Position numbers and translations under genes: made by a program
Assembly: GCA_900320055.1 (NCBI GenBank)
Contig: ONQS01000001.1
Span: forward strand, 98,964-162,963
Source of the DNA: an uncultured Prevotellaceae bacterium
GTDB taxonomy: Bacteria > Bacteroidota > Bacteroidia > Bacteroidales > Muribaculaceae
Direction of reading: 5' to 3'
Length of the DNA stretch: 64,000 nt
Notes under the pieces: model-generated
Told to the model about the DNA's origin: nothing
Databases searched by the model: none
Seen by the model: the letters and a program-made list of their open reading frames with translations, nothing else
Part shown: in pieces, positions 1 through 9,902 of the stretch
Layout of the letters: every line of letters starts with the position of its first letter
Position numbering within the stretch: the first letter of the stretch is position 1

Positions 1-861
1 AGGGCCTCACTCGAGAAACTTCAACTCAACGATGCGGCATTGACGTTCACTCCCGAGTCGTCGGTGGCATTGGGCTTTGGCTTCCGCTGCGGTTTCCTGG
101 GCTTATTGCACATGGAAATCGTGCAGGAGCGCCTCAGCCGTGAGTTCAATATGGAAGTCATTACCACAGTGCCCAACGTATCCTATAAGGTGTATGACAA
201 AAAAGGTGGCTTGACTGAGGTGCATAATCCCGCGGGTTTGCCCGACATCGCTATCATCGAGAAGATCGAGGAACCCTATATCCGTGCATCGATCATCACA
301 CAGAGCGAATACATGGGGCCCATTATTACCCTGTGCCTGTCTAAGCGAGGCGAATTGGCGAAGCAGGAGTATATCTCTGGTAACCGCCTTGAATTGACTT
401 TTGATATCCCGCTCGGTGAGATCGTTATCGACTTCTATGATAAGTTGAAGAGTATCAGCAAGGGATATGCCTCGTTTGATTATTATATCAACGGATATCG
501 CGAGTCAAAACTCATCAAGTTGGATATTCTGCTCAATGGACAGCCTGTGGATGCCTTGAGCACGCTCACTCATGTGGATAATGCGGTGTCGTTGGGGCGG
601 CGCATGTGCGAAAAACTCAAGGAACTGATTCCGCGTCAGCAATACGATATCGCCATCCAGGCCGCGATCGGTGCAAAGATTATCGCACGAGAGACCGTCA
701 AGCAGGTGCGAAAGGACGTTACAGCCAAGTGTTATGGCGGTGACGTGAGCCGTAAGCGTAAACTGCTTGAGAAACAGAAGGCTGGTAAAAAGCGTATGAA
801 GCAGATCGGTACTGTGCAAGTGCCGCAGAAGGCTTTCCTCGCTGTGCTCAAGTTGGATTAA
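1..861 (+). CDS. lepA: Elongation factor 4 (LepA), C-terminal half, cut by the window edge
   Basis: The reading frame is open from base 1 and ends in TAA at 859-861, giving 286 residues of a protein normally near 600. LepA is a translational GTPase that acts on the ribosome and promotes back-translocation. What is visible is the part after the GTPase: the stretch around [20 protein letters not shown] is diagnostic of LepA, followed by the EF-G-like C-terminal fold and the LepA-specific tail rich in Lys/Arg ([20 protein letters not shown]), which reaches the ribosomal A site in known structures. The GTP-binding half lies upstream of the window. The next gene follows after about 20 bases on the same strand. 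The family is certain; the N-terminus cannot be judged here. Confidence 0.97.
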   Translation, partial: RASLEKLQLNDAALTFTPESSVALGFGFRCGFLGLLHMEIVQERLSREFNMEVITTVPNVSYKVYDKKGGLTEVHNPAGLPDIAIIEKIEEPYIRASIITQSEYMGPIITLCLSKRGELAKQEYISGNRLELTFDIPLGEIVIDFYDKLKSISKGYASFDYYINGYRESKLIKLDILLNGQPVDALSTLTHVDNAVSLGRRMCEKLKELIPRQQYDIAIQAAIGAKIIARETVKQVRKDVTAKCYGGDVSRKRKLLEKQKAGKKRMKQIGTVQVPQKAFLAVLKLD

Positions 862-882
862 TCAAGTCGACCCACCATTGAC

Positions 883-2988
883 GTGAGAGGGGGAGTGGTT
901 GTGGCAGATGGATTGCAGCATATAGATCTGGATAATCCTGAATTTCAGGATGCTTGGACTATAATCAGGAAAACCAACCGTTCGGTCTTTCTCACAGGTA
1001 AGGCAGGAACGGGCAAAAGCACATTTCTTAAATACATTCGTGCCAACACTAAGAAGAAACTGGTAGTGCTTGCTCCAACAGGTATTGCCGCCGTGAATGT
1101 GGGTGGCCAGACCATGCACTCGTTCTTCAAAATTCCATTTAAGCCGCTCTTACCTGATGACCCGGACATCTCGAGCACTACGCGCCTGCGCAAGACATTG
1201 CGCTACACCAAGGAGAAAGTGAAACTCATCCGAGAGTTGGAACTCATCATCATTGACGAGATTTCAATGGTCAGAGCCGATGTCATCGACTTTGTGGATA
1301 GGGTGTTGCGTGTCTATTCTGGAAACATGCGTGAGCCATTTGGCGGCAAACAGTTGCTGCTGGTGGGTGACATCTTCCAGTTAGAGCCTGTGGTGACCCA
1401 CGATATGCGGGACATACTCAAGCGCTACTACAAGAATTTCTTCTTCTTCAATGCGCGGGCATTCAGCCAAATTAATTTGGTCGCTATCGAATTGCGCAAG
1501 ATTTACCGTCAATCGGACAATGGGTTTATCTCGCTGCTGGATCGTGTGCGCATCAATCGCGCTACCAATGCCGACATTGCTCTGTTGAACCAGCGCTGCA
1601 ACCCTGATTATCAAGAAGTCAACGATAACTTTGCGATTACGCTCGCCACACGTCGTGATACCGTAGACGCTATCAATGATGAACACATGCAGGCCTTGAA
1701 AACGCCTGAATATGTATACCAAGGGCGCATCGAGGGCGATTTCCCGGAAAACAGTCTGCCCACGGCCTTAAGGCTAACCCTCAAGGAGGGGGCTCAGGTT
1801 ATCTTTATCCGTAACGATAAGGAGGGACGATGGTATAACGGCACCATCGGCAAAGTGACGCTATTGCGTGACGATGAAGTGTATGTCACGCTCGAGAGCG
1901 GTGAGGAACTGGAAGTCCTGCCTGAAGTGTGGGAAAACATGCAGTACACCTATAATGAGAAAGAGAGGAAGGTTGAGGAGAAAGTGCTGGGTACCTTTAT
2001 GCAAGTTCCCATTAAACCCGCTTGGGCGCTAACCGTTCACAAGAGCCAGGGGCTTACGTTTAACAATGTGGTCATCGATTTTGTGGGAGGGGCGTTCACA
2101 GGCGGACAAACCTATGTGGCTCTTTCGAGGTGTACGACGCTTGAAGGTATCACTCTGCTCAAACCGCTGAGCGACAGGGATATAATTGTCAATATGGCTG
2201 TCGTGGATTTCAGTCGCCAATTCAACGATAAGCGATTACTCACTGAGGCCATGGAACAGGAACGGGCCAATCAGTTGTATCGTCGGGCAGTACATGCATT
2301 TGACCATCAGGAATTTGAAGAGTGTGTCAAATGTTTTGCCGAAGCGATGAGGATAAAGGATCAGTTGCAGAATGAGGTCGTTAAGAGGTTGATTTCCAAG
2401 AAATTAAACACTTTTAAGAAACAGCAGGCATCAATTGACCATCTCAATCAAGTGGTTAATAGCCAGAAAACTATGCTTCATGAATTGGCACTCGAATATG
2501 CATCCATGGGCGACCAGGCTCTATCGATGGGCGATAGTGGGGTAGTGGGAGAGGGTAGTGTCAACTATGGCAAACGATTGGATGACATCGCTTTGCGATC
2601 GGCACAGGCTAACTATAATAAAGCCCTCCGCATTATGCCTGAGTGTGTGCCAGCCATGATCGGAAAGGCTCGATTGCTCATGATACTGGACCAACTTGAA
2701 AGCGCCGAACAGGAGTTGAACAATGCGCTGAGCATTGATTCCAACAACTATGAAGCCCACATAATGATGGGTGAACTAATGGAGCAAATCAAGGATGTGC
2801 CTGAGGCGATAAAGTTCTATAAGAGAGCAGTCAAAGCCGACAAGAAAAGGCCGGAACCACATGAGTGTCTTCAGACTATTTATGAGAGAATTGGATTTGA
2901 CGACTTGGCTGAAGAAGAACAAGAAATTGCTGAACGATTACGCAAAGCGCTCCATAAAAAGGCATCATCTAAGCGTAAACGCAAATAA
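883..2988 (+). CDS. PIF1/RecD-like superfamily 1 DNA helicase with C-terminal TPR region
   Basis: 701 residues. Helicase motifs appear in order: Walker A GKAGTGKS (residues 39-46), Walker B DEIS (125-128), motif III GDIFQLEPV (about 163), motif V VHKSQGL (about 385) and motif VI YVALSRC (about 411). This order fits PIF1-type 5'-3' helicases that unwind DNA-DNA or DNA-RNA hybrids. From about residue 445 the sequence changes to helical repeats with the A-x3-Y/F pattern of TPRs, ending in a Lys/Arg-rich tail. The TPR half suggests a protein partner, which is inference. No ATG start is available; GTG at 883, 895 or 901 is possible. A purine-rich GAGAGGGGGAG sits just before GTG 901, which would remove six residues. 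It lies 21 bases after lepA and may be cotranscribed. Confidence 0.9.
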   Translation: MRGGVVVADGLQHIDLDNPEFQDAWTIIRKTNRSVFLTGKAGTGKSTFLKYIRANTKKKLVVLAPTGIAAVNVGGQTMHSFFKIPFKPLLPDDPDISSTTRLRKTLRYTKEKVKLIRELELIIIDEISMVRADVIDFVDRVLRVYSGNMREPFGGKQLLLVGDIFQLEPVVTHDMRDILKRYYKNFFFFNARAFSQINLVAIELRKIYRQSDNGFISLLDRVRINRATNADIALLNQRCNPDYQEVNDNFAITLATRRDTVDAINDEHMQALKTPEYVYQGRIEGDFPENSLPTALRLTLKEGAQVIFIRNDKEGRWYNGTIGKVTLLRDDEVYVTLESGEELEVLPEVWENMQYTYNEKERKVEEKVLGTFMQVPIKPAWALTVHKSQGLTFNNVVIDFVGGAFTGGQTYVALSRCTTLEGITLLKPLSDRDIIVNMAVVDFSRQFNDKRLLTEAMEQERANQLYRRAVHAFDHQEFEECVKCFAEAMRIKDQLQNEVVKRLISKKLNTFKKQQASIDHLNQVVNSQKTMLHELALEYASMGDQALSMGDSGVVGEGSVNYGKRLDDIALRSAQANYNKALRIMPECVPAMIGKARLLMILDQLESAEQELNNALSIDSNNYEAHIMMGELMEQIKDVPEAIKFYKRAVKADKKRPEPHECLQTIYERIGFDDLAEEEQEIAERLRKALHKKASSKRKRK

Positions 2989-3164
2989 ACAAAGGACGTG
3001 CGATATCGCAATTGCCCCATTATCGTATAGGTAGTCGTTTGGTGGGTGTGTCATCATTCAAGACCAATAGCAAATGAGGGTGTTGCAAAACTCAGCCGTC
3101 GTGACCATGGTCGGCCTATCGGCCGAAAAATTAAACAAAAATATAAATAAAGCAACAGAACTCC

Positions 3165-3253
3165 GTCGCTGAATGTGGCTTCGAGCCTGCAAGCCGCATA
3201 GAGAGGGCTGAGCCCTCGGCGACGCGTATAGAAGAAGAGGGGGCCTCAGCGAC
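3165..3253. repeat. Nested inverted repeats (candidate structured element)
   Basis: Outer arms GTCGCTGA (3165-3172) and TCAGCGAC (3246-3253) are perfect 8-bp complements. Inside, GAGGGCTgaGCCCTC (3203-3217) forms a second perfect stem, and GGCTtcgaGCC a third small one. A separate palindrome TCGGCCtatCGGCCGA lies at 3111-3126. No U-tract follows, so a simple intrinsic terminator for the helicase gene is not well supported. Confidence 0.45.
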
Positions 3254-3368
3254 TATTATTGTAGATTCTCAATTAATCTATTTTACATAATATCAATATT
3301 TATCGAAATGGGTCTTTCTGAGTCACATCAACCATATCTTCTATGCGTGGCCAATTTACAGGCATAGG

Positions 3369-3488
3369 TTAATAACCAAGGGATCCGCCGACCATGCTGT
3401 GGCGCGCGATGATATCGAAATTCTGTTGACTATATCCCGATGATTGATAAGAATTGTTGGAATATTGAAATCTGAATGAGTTGAGCAT
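3369..3488 (-). CDS. Possible 39-residue small protein, doubtful
   Basis: An ATG-started frame of 39 codons runs on the minus strand inside the 1.2-kb gap. The predicted product is rich in Ser, Gln, Asn and Tyr and ends DIIARHSMVGGSLGY. I do not recognise it. There is no clear promoter or ribosome binding site. It could be a small gene, the tail of a decayed gene, or chance. Confidence 0.15.
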   Translation of the reverse strand: MLNSFRFQYSNNSYQSSGYSQQNFDIIARHSMVGGSLGY

Positions 3489-4160
3489 TCAATAATAAAT
3501 CCGTATTGTGCCCAGTCACAGCATTATAATTCAAGAGTTTATTGAGCGCCTAATCGGTGGTAAAAAAAATGGGCATGTTGCCTGAGTGCATATTACACGA
3601 TTGCACCTAATTGTATGTATGAATTGCACGATTGATTCGACTGGACTAAGAATTGCTTGATCACAATATTAGGTGATGGCTCTTGACCAAACCTCATCAG
3701 AATGATGAATGGTACAAGTTTAAGAGTTGTTGTTTAATGTGCTCATTGATAGTTTTGATTGTAAAATAGATGATTATCTTGTGTTATTTGAAGTGATGAT
3801 TTAAATAAATCACTAAGAAAAATGCGAGTTTGTTCTGAAATCTGCTGATTCGGTTATTATTCTTGATGATTATTGTATGCTTTGGATTTGATTATAAGTA
3901 CTAATCGCTTATATATAAATGTAGTAAAATATAAATATTAAATTGATGGTTTTAGAAAAAATGAATGTGAATTGTAAAATTGTAAGTGTTATTAAGCGTA
4001 TCCTGTCCTTTTCGGTTCAAAAAGTGCGATATTTTATTATAATATAACTGCTTAATGTATTGAAAATAATCAATTTAGAATCAATATCTTCTAGCAGATA
4101 TTTAATATAGTTTGCTTATCCCCTACTCCATGCTAATTGTCTGATAACTTACTGAATTGA

Positions 4161-4192
4161 TTTGTGCTGATTTGAAAAAATATATATCTTTG
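4161..4192 (+). promoter_or_regulatory. Bacteroidetes-type promoter for the ABC exporter operon
   Basis: TTTG at 4161-4164, a 20-base spacer and TATCTTTG at 4185-4192 match the -33/-7 consensus (TTTG-N19-21-TAnnTTTG) of the Bacteroidetes housekeeping sigma factor. The start codon at 4221 would leave a leader of about 20-25 bases. Confidence 0.75.
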
Positions 4193-4220
4193 TTGCTTCG
4201 ATATCCACTTATTATATAAC

Positions 4221-5987
4221 ATGTTAAAGACTCTACTTCATCAGGTCAAGCAATATAAAGCGGCATCGCTTTTGACACCGGTTTTTATCATGCTTGAAGT
4301 TGTGCTCGATGTGCTGATACCGTTTGTTACGGCCAAACTCATTGACAACGGTATCACTGCGGGCCACATGCCCAGTGTCTATAAATATGGCTTGATAATG
4401 CTTGTCATGGCATTCCTGAGCATGATGGCTGCTATCATGGCCGGCAAGTACGCGTCGTATGCCTCGTCGGGCTTCGCCTGCAATTTGCGCGACGCCATGT
4501 ACAAGAATATCCAGCGTTTTGCCTTCAGCGATATTGATAAGTACAGCACGTCAGGCCTGGTAACGCGTATGACCACAGATGTGACAAATCTGCAAAACGC
4601 ATACCAGCAGATCATCCGCACGTCGGTGCGGGCACCGTTTAATCTGTTGTCGAGCATTGTGATGTGTTTCGTCATCAGTCCTCAATTGAGTATCATCTTT
4701 GTTGTGGCCAGTGTTGTGCTTGGTGTGATACTTGCCCTGATTATCAGTAAGGTATCCAAGATGTTTGCGTTGGTTTTCAAGCAGTATGACGTGCTGAACG
4801 GTGTGGTGCAGGAAAACGTCACCGGCATCCGTGTGGTAAAAGCCTTTGTCCGAGAAGATCATGAGAATGCTAAATTTTGGTCAGCCGCCAAGCGGCTTTA
4901 TGACCTGAATGTCAAGGCTGAGAGCCTGATGGCGCTCAACCGACCCTTGATGAACATAGTGGTCTATGGCTGCATCATTGCGATCTCGTGGTTCGGTGCC
5001 CAGTTTATAGTCGCTGGGAATTTGACCACGGGCCAGTTGACTTCCCTTTTCACCTATGTGATGACCATCTTGATGTCGCTGATGATGTTAAGTATGATTT
5101 TTGTAACCATTACTCAAAGTCTGGCCAGCGGACAACGTGTGGCACAAGTGATTAACGAAGTTCCTGATATTGTTAATCCGGATCATGCTCTGACCGAAAT
5201 ACCTAATGGTTCCATCGACTTTAACCACGTCTTTTTTGCCTACAAGGGCGGCAGTGGCGAGTATGCCCTCAACGATATTGATCTGCACATCGCCAGTGGC
5301 GAGTCCATCGGTGTAATCGGTGGCACAGGCAGCGGCAAGTCTTCTCTCATCAATCTGGTGAGCCGCTTGTATGATGTTTCCAAAGGTGAAGTACTCATAG
5401 GTGGAAATAATGTAAACACCTATGACCTTGAGAGCCTGCGTAATAATGTGGCTGTCGTCTTGCAGAAGAACGTACTCTTTTCCGGCACGATCCTGGATAA
5501 CCTGCGCTGGGGCGACGAGAACGCGACACTCGAGCAATGCCGGCAAGCATGCCGAGTGGCTTGTGCCGATGAGTTTATCATGGAGATGCCGGAGGGTTAT
5601 GAGACGCGCATCGAGCAAGGAGGCACCAATGTCTCTGGAGGTCAAAAGCAACGCTTGTGCATCGCACGAGCCTTGTTGAAGAAGCCCAAAGTCATGGTGC
5701 TGGACGATAGTACCAGCGCCTGTGATAACACGACCGACGCCCGCATCCGTGCAGCCTTGCGTGACAATCTGCCCGAGATGACCAAAATCATTATAGCCCA
5801 GCGCATCAGCAGCATTAAGGATTGCAATCGCATCCTCGTGCTCGACGACGGCAAGATGGCAGGCTTTGACACGCACGACAACTTGCTCAAGTCATGCAAA
5901 ATCTATCAGGAAATCTGCGCTATCCAAGAGGCGGCAGGAGGAGACTTTGACAAACCCCAAGATGACAGAAAGGAGGCCCAATCATGA
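4221..5987 (+). CDS. ABC exporter half-transporter, degenerate-site subunit
   Basis: 588 residues: six-helix exporter membrane domain (about 1-310) followed by a nucleotide-binding domain with Walker [10 protein letters not shown] and signature VSGGQKQR. Two catalytic positions are changed. Walker B reads LDDSTS, with Asp496 where the catalytic Glu is expected, and the switch reads AQR, with Gln527 in place of His. This D/Q pair is the known mark of the non-hydrolysing site in heterodimeric exporters of the TM287/288 and BmrCD type. The next gene overlaps by four bases (ATGA) and supplies the intact residues, so the two are expected to form one inner-membrane exporter of lipids, drugs or peptides. 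The substrate cannot be read from sequence. Confidence 0.93.
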   Translation: MLKTLLHQVKQYKAASLLTPVFIMLEVVLDVLIPFVTAKLIDNGITAGHMPSVYKYGLIMLVMAFLSMMAAIMAGKYASYASSGFACNLRDAMYKNIQRFAFSDIDKYSTSGLVTRMTTDVTNLQNAYQQIIRTSVRAPFNLLSSIVMCFVISPQLSIIFVVASVVLGVILALIISKVSKMFALVFKQYDVLNGVVQENVTGIRVVKAFVREDHENAKFWSAAKRLYDLNVKAESLMALNRPLMNIVVYGCIIAISWFGAQFIVAGNLTTGQLTSLFTYVMTILMSLMMLSMIFVTITQSLASGQRVAQVINEVPDIVNPDHALTEIPNGSIDFNHVFFAYKGGSGEYALNDIDLHIASGESIGVIGGTGSGKSSLINLVSRLYDVSKGEVLIGGNNVNTYDLESLRNNVAVVLQKNVLFSGTILDNLRWGDENATLEQCRQACRVACADEFIMEMPEGYETRIEQGGTNVSGGQKQRLCIARALLKKPKVMVLDDSTSACDNTTDARIRAALRDNLPEMTKIIIAQRISSIKDCNRILVLDDGKMAGFDTHDNLLKSCKIYQEICAIQEAAGGDFDKPQDDRKEAQS

Positions 5988-7891
5988 GAATGCCTGGAGG
6001 ACAAGGTAACCGCAACGTCGTTGTTGACACTACTGGTGTGAACAAGCGTAGCACGCTGTGGCGCCTGTTTAAGATTGTGATGAAGAACTATAAGTTCTCA
6101 TTTCTAGCGGTGGCAGCATGCATTGTGGTGACAGCCTGCACCACCCTCGCCTCTACCCTATTCACGCGTACGCTCATCGACGATTATATCACACCGATGA
6201 TTGGCCAGGCCCATCCCGATTATGGCCCGCTGGCCGAGACACTGGTTAAACTGGGAATCGTTCTGGCCTTTGGCGCGCTGTGCTCGTATCTGCATAGCCG
6301 GCTGATGATCAATGTGACGCAAGGCACTATGCTGAAGTTGCGTAAAGGCATGTTTGAACACATGCAGTCGTTGCCCATCAAGTACTTTGACACCCATCCC
6401 CATGGCAACGTGATGTCGGCCTATACCAATGATGTGGATACCTTGCGACAGATGATCTCCAATAGTCTGCCGCAGGCCTTCAACTCATTGATTACTCTTG
6501 GTATTACTTTTGCTAGCATGATTGTGATGAGCGTGCCCATGACCATCCTGTCGATAGTTATGGCACTGATTATGGCATGGTCCACGACTTATCTGGGCAA
6601 GCGCTCACGCAAGCACTTCCGCGTCCAGCAGCAGAAGTTGGCGGAGGTCAACGGCTTCATCGAGGAGATGATGTCAGGCCAGAAAGTCGTCAAAGTCTTC
6701 TGCCACGAGGATAAGGCCATCGAGCAGTTCGAAGTCATCAATGAGGAGTTGCGCAGCAACACCTATGATGCCAATCGCATCAGCAACATCGTTATGCCCG
6801 TTAACGGCAACCTGGGACACCTGAGTTATGTGCTCATGGGCGTGCTGGGTGCCGCTCTCATCATCAACGGCCACACAGGAATGACGCTGGGTACACTCGT
6901 GGCATTCCTGACCCTGAACAAGAGTTTTGCCCGCCCGATTGCCAGCATCAGCCAGGAAATCAACAGCGTGCTCAACGCTTCGGTGGGTGCCGACCGCATC
7001 TTCAAGATGATGGATGAGCAGCCCGAGGCTGATGCCGGGCTGGTCAAACTGGTCAATGCCAAGCGTGGAGAGGACGGCCTGTTGCACCCCTGTAACCATC
7101 ATACGGGCATCTGGGCATGGAAAATACCCATGGAGGGGGCCAAACTACGCTATGTCAAGGTGTCGGGCGGTGTCAAGTTCAATAATGTGGACTTTGGTTA
7201 CAACGAAGAGAAACAAGTGCTTTTTGACATTGACATCGATGCGATGCCCAATCAGAAGATCGCATTTGTCGGAGGAACAGGCGCCGGCAAGACCACCATC
7301 ACCAATCTCATTAACCGATTCTATGACATCCAGGACGGTAAAGTCTCATTCGATGGCATTAGTATCAACGACATCAGCAAGCGCGACCTGCGACATGGCT
7401 TGGGTATGGTGCTGCAAGAGACCCATCTGTTTACGGGAACTGTGCTCGACAACATCCGTTACGGCCGTCTCGAAGCCACCGACCAAGAGTGCATCGAGGC
7501 TGCAAAACTGGTCAATGCCGATAGTTTTATTCGCCGTCTGAGCGATGGTTATCATACTGTGCTTAACGCTGATGGCGGTAACCTCAGCCAAGGCGAACGC
7601 CAGTTGCTGGCCATTGCCCGTGCTGCCGTCGCCGATCCTCCCGTACTCATCCTCGACGAGGCCACCAGCAGCATCGATACCCGTACCGAGACCCTCGTGC
7701 AGCGCGGCATGGACTCGCTGATGAAGGGTCGCACGACCTTTGTCATCGCCCACCGCCTATCGACTGTGCGCAACAGCGACTGCATCATCGTTCTGGAGAA
7801 AGGCCGCATCATCGAGCGCGGCTCTCATGACCAACTTCTTGCAGCCAAGGGCAAATATTACCAACTCTACACCGGCGGAGAAATTAGTTGA
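5984..7891 (+). CDS. ABC exporter half-transporter, catalytic subunit
   Basis: 635 residues: exporter membrane domain, then a nucleotide-binding domain with Walker A GGTGAGKTT, Walker B LDEATSS (catalytic Glu559) and switch His590. Its signature is LSQGE rather than LSGGQ. In heterodimers that signature faces the Walker motifs of the partner, so the altered signature completes the degenerate site formed with the preceding gene; the consensus site uses this protein's own Walker motifs. An insertion of about 40 residues, containing TGIWAWKIP, lies between membrane domain and ATPase, giving a longer linker. The start overlaps the stop of the upstream gene, indicating translational coupling. Ends just before a convergent intergenic region. 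Confidence 0.93.
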   Translation: MRMPGGQGNRNVVVDTTGVNKRSTLWRLFKIVMKNYKFSFLAVAACIVVTACTTLASTLFTRTLIDDYITPMIGQAHPDYGPLAETLVKLGIVLAFGALCSYLHSRLMINVTQGTMLKLRKGMFEHMQSLPIKYFDTHPHGNVMSAYTNDVDTLRQMISNSLPQAFNSLITLGITFASMIVMSVPMTILSIVMALIMAWSTTYLGKRSRKHFRVQQQKLAEVNGFIEEMMSGQKVVKVFCHEDKAIEQFEVINEELRSNTYDANRISNIVMPVNGNLGHLSYVLMGVLGAALIINGHTGMTLGTLVAFLTLNKSFARPIASISQEINSVLNASVGADRIFKMMDEQPEADAGLVKLVNAKRGEDGLLHPCNHHTGIWAWKIPMEGAKLRYVKVSGGVKFNNVDFGYNEEKQVLFDIDIDAMPNQKIAFVGGTGAGKTTITNLINRFYDIQDGKVSFDGISINDISKRDLRHGLGMVLQETHLFTGTVLDNIRYGRLEATDQECIEAAKLVNADSFIRRLSDGYHTVLNADGGNLSQGERQLLAIARAAVADPPVLILDEATSSIDTRTETLVQRGMDSLMKGRTTFVIAHRLSTVRNSDCIIVLEKGRIIERGSHDQLLAAKGKYYQLYTGGEIS

Positions 7892-8044
7892 TTAATGATG
7901 CTGTGTCATAATTCATTTGTCGTAAATTGTATCGCGCTTCGCACGAGAACCTTTAGATCGGCGAAGCCAAATTGAAACAAAATGACCTATACACCTGAAA
8001 ACAATGGAAACGTTATAGCAGTAGACCCTGAAACGTTTTTTAAT

Positions 8045-8129
8045 GCCAATTTTGCTAATGAGGCGAATTTCACGAATTTATATTTAAAATTCGCGTTCAA
8101 TTAGTCAAATTAGTGTAATTAGCATTGGC
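8045..8129. repeat. Large imperfect hairpin between convergent genes
   Basis: Outer arms GCCAAT...CTAAT (8045 onward) and ATTAGCATTGGC (ending 8129) are complementary with a small bulge, and an inner perfect stem GCGAATTT (8063-8070)/AAATTCGC (8087-8094) sits inside. The element lies between the convergent ABC exporter and TPR genes. It may end transcription from both sides or be a small palindromic repeat. Confidence 0.45.
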
Positions 8130-8172
8130 CCCGCAGGGTTTGGGCTGGGCTGCTATATCATTGCCAAAACAA

Positions 8173-9882
8173 TTAACAGTTTTCACCCATAATGAACTCA
8201 TTCAGGTCGGGAACGCCTAGTTTCTTGGCGATTTGGTTCTTCTTGTTATAAACCGTGCCGATATGTTTGTAACCCATCGTCACCATAATTGTCGTGAAGG
8301 AAAAACCAAAGCAATAAAGGGCCAACATATTAAGTTCGCTGTCGTTCAGGGTACCGCCAGCGGTCTCTTGGGCCTTGACCAGGATGTTGTCGTGCAGGTC
8401 GTTGGCCAGGGTCTGCAGATTGGACCAATAGTTGCTCTCATCGCCCGTCTTGGGCAAGGTCATCGCTTCCCTAAACTTGGCGGCAAAATCCTCGCCGTGA
8501 TATTGGTAAGACAATTTCATCAGTTGCTGCACGGCGTCAATCTGCTGGTTAACGATGGCACGCAACTTGTTGCTATGGTTGTTCTTGCCATCGTCGGACT
8601 GCTCACCGTCGCCGAGCAGTCGCTGCATCTTTTTCAGATTCATCAACGAGTCCTCAAGGTCGGCCTTCAGCATCTCGGCCTCGTTCTGCTTCATCTTCAA
8701 TCGGTTGCGGTAACGCATCAGCCCCAACAACAGTAGCAGCGAAGCGATGATCACTCCCGCCAATGCCAACAGTGCCCCCCTAAATCTTGACTGGTATTTA
8801 ATCTTGTTCAACTCCGCCAACTGCACATCATATTTCTTCTCCACAGCCAATAATCGGTGATTGAGGCTGTTCATGGTCAAAGAATCGGCTATGGCATGTG
8901 CTTGTTGGATGTAGTTTTTGGATTTCCCTTCATTTTTCCAATAACGGTGCTCCAGTTCGGACATGAGTTCATAATAAACAATGCTGTCCATCGCACTCTT
9001 GGCAATAGGGGCTTTGTTTAGATAATAAACAGCAGAGTCGGGTTGTCCTAGGAACAAGTAAGACGAAGCAAGGCGATAATGTGCTCTCGGATGATCTATC
9101 GTTATTCCATCTGTCGATATTGCCTGCAGGGCATAATGCTTCGCCTTTTCATAATCATGTTCCCTGACCAGATAATACTCTGAAAGAAGGAATAGATTAG
9201 CAAACACCACATATTGCTCATTCAAGGATTTTGCTAAATCAATGGCGTCATTGAGATAGAAAACTGCTGAATCGTGCTTTTCTTCAATGTTTCGATAAAT
9301 CCCGGCAATACTTGAAAGGCAGATGAGTTCATAGTGCCTATCTCCAAGACTTCGGTATAAAGGCAGGGCTTCTTGCAACTTCTGCAGCGCAATAGTATTG
9401 GAGCCAATAATCTGATTTTGATAGAGTACACCCATTCTCAATTTGGCATAAGCGATCATTGAACTATCGGTGGCTAACGGCAGTTCCTCGGCATGATGGT
9501 AACTATCAACCGCTAGATCAAGGTGCCCCAAGTCCTCAAGGACACACCCCTGGGCGACAAGGGCTTTCAGGTATTTCACCTTGTCGTTCGAATTCCTGTA
9601 GTGTTCAACGGCCTCGTTGATGGCCGAATCGCTGGTGAATGGTTGATAGCATTTATACTGTGCCATGGCGAGCAACAACGAGTAATAGGACTTTTCCTCG
9701 TCGTTGAAGCCGCTGACGTCCATTTTCTGGAGTATGGGCAACGCCTCCCTCTCTTGCTGGTGATAGACCATGGAATCGAGCCCTGCTAGTTGCTGCATGG
9801 TGGAGTTGTCATGATGGCAGCCTACTGACATGAGAGCAAAGACGGCCAAAAGTACAATGGTGATGTTCCTGGAGTGTATCAT
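8173..9882 (-). CDS. TPR lipoprotein with one membrane helix and HTH-like C-terminus
   Basis: 569 residues. A lipoprotein-type signal peptide ends at MSVGC (Cys22). Repeated helical pairs with TPR spacing fill about 60-340, with AKxxYxxALxL-like patterns. A hydrophobic segment near 368-388 (LLALAGVIIASLLLLLGLM) is followed by a charged coiled coil and a C-terminal region of about 60 residues, LNDSELNMLALYCFGFS...IGTVYNKKNQIAKKLG, whose layout resembles LuxR-type helix-turn-helix domains. Such proteins are frequent in Bacteroidales and are thought to pass a periplasmic signal to the cytoplasm, but their targets are mostly unknown. DNA binding is inference. Oriented convergently to the ABC exporter operon; its promoter and a 5' hairpin lie just upstream. 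Confidence 0.8.
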   Translation of the reverse strand: MIHSRNITIVLLAVFALMSVGCHHDNSTMQQLAGLDSMVYHQQEREALPILQKMDVSGFNDEEKSYYSLLLAMAQYKCYQPFTSDSAINEAVEHYRNSNDKVKYLKALVAQGCVLEDLGHLDLAVDSYHHAEELPLATDSSMIAYAKLRMGVLYQNQIIGSNTIALQKLQEALPLYRSLGDRHYELICLSSIAGIYRNIEEKHDSAVFYLNDAIDLAKSLNEQYVVFANLFLLSEYYLVREHDYEKAKHYALQAISTDGITIDHPRAHYRLASSYLFLGQPDSAVYYLNKAPIAKSAMDSIVYYELMSELEHRYWKNEGKSKNYIQQAHAIADSLTMNSLNHRLLAVEKKYDVQLAELNKIKYQSRFRGALLALAGVIIASLLLLLGLMRYRNRLKMKQNEAEMLKADLEDSLMNLKKMQRLLGDGEQSDDGKNNHSNKLRAIVNQQIDAVQQLMKLSYQYHGEDFAAKFREAMTLPKTGDESNYWSNLQTLANDLHDNILVKAQETAGGTLNDSELNMLALYCFGFSFTTIMVTMGYKHIGTVYNKKNQIAKKLGVPDLNEFIMGENC

Positions 9883-9902
9883 TTGTCAAATATGTTTAGG
9901 CT

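Larger units (their letters stand above)
2989..4220. other. 1.2-kb AT-rich intergenic region without a convincing gene
   Basis: The first 270 bases are mixed in composition and hold small inverted repeats (3111-3126 and 3165-3253). From about 3260 the region is strongly AT-rich. The only ORF worth naming is a 39-codon frame on the minus strand (3369-3488), with a plausible protein-like sequence but no promoter I can recognise. The last 60 bases hold the promoter of the ABC exporter genes. I see no tRNA, no long ORF and no clear insertion sequence. A decayed gene or an unrecognised small RNA is possible. Confidence 0.6.
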
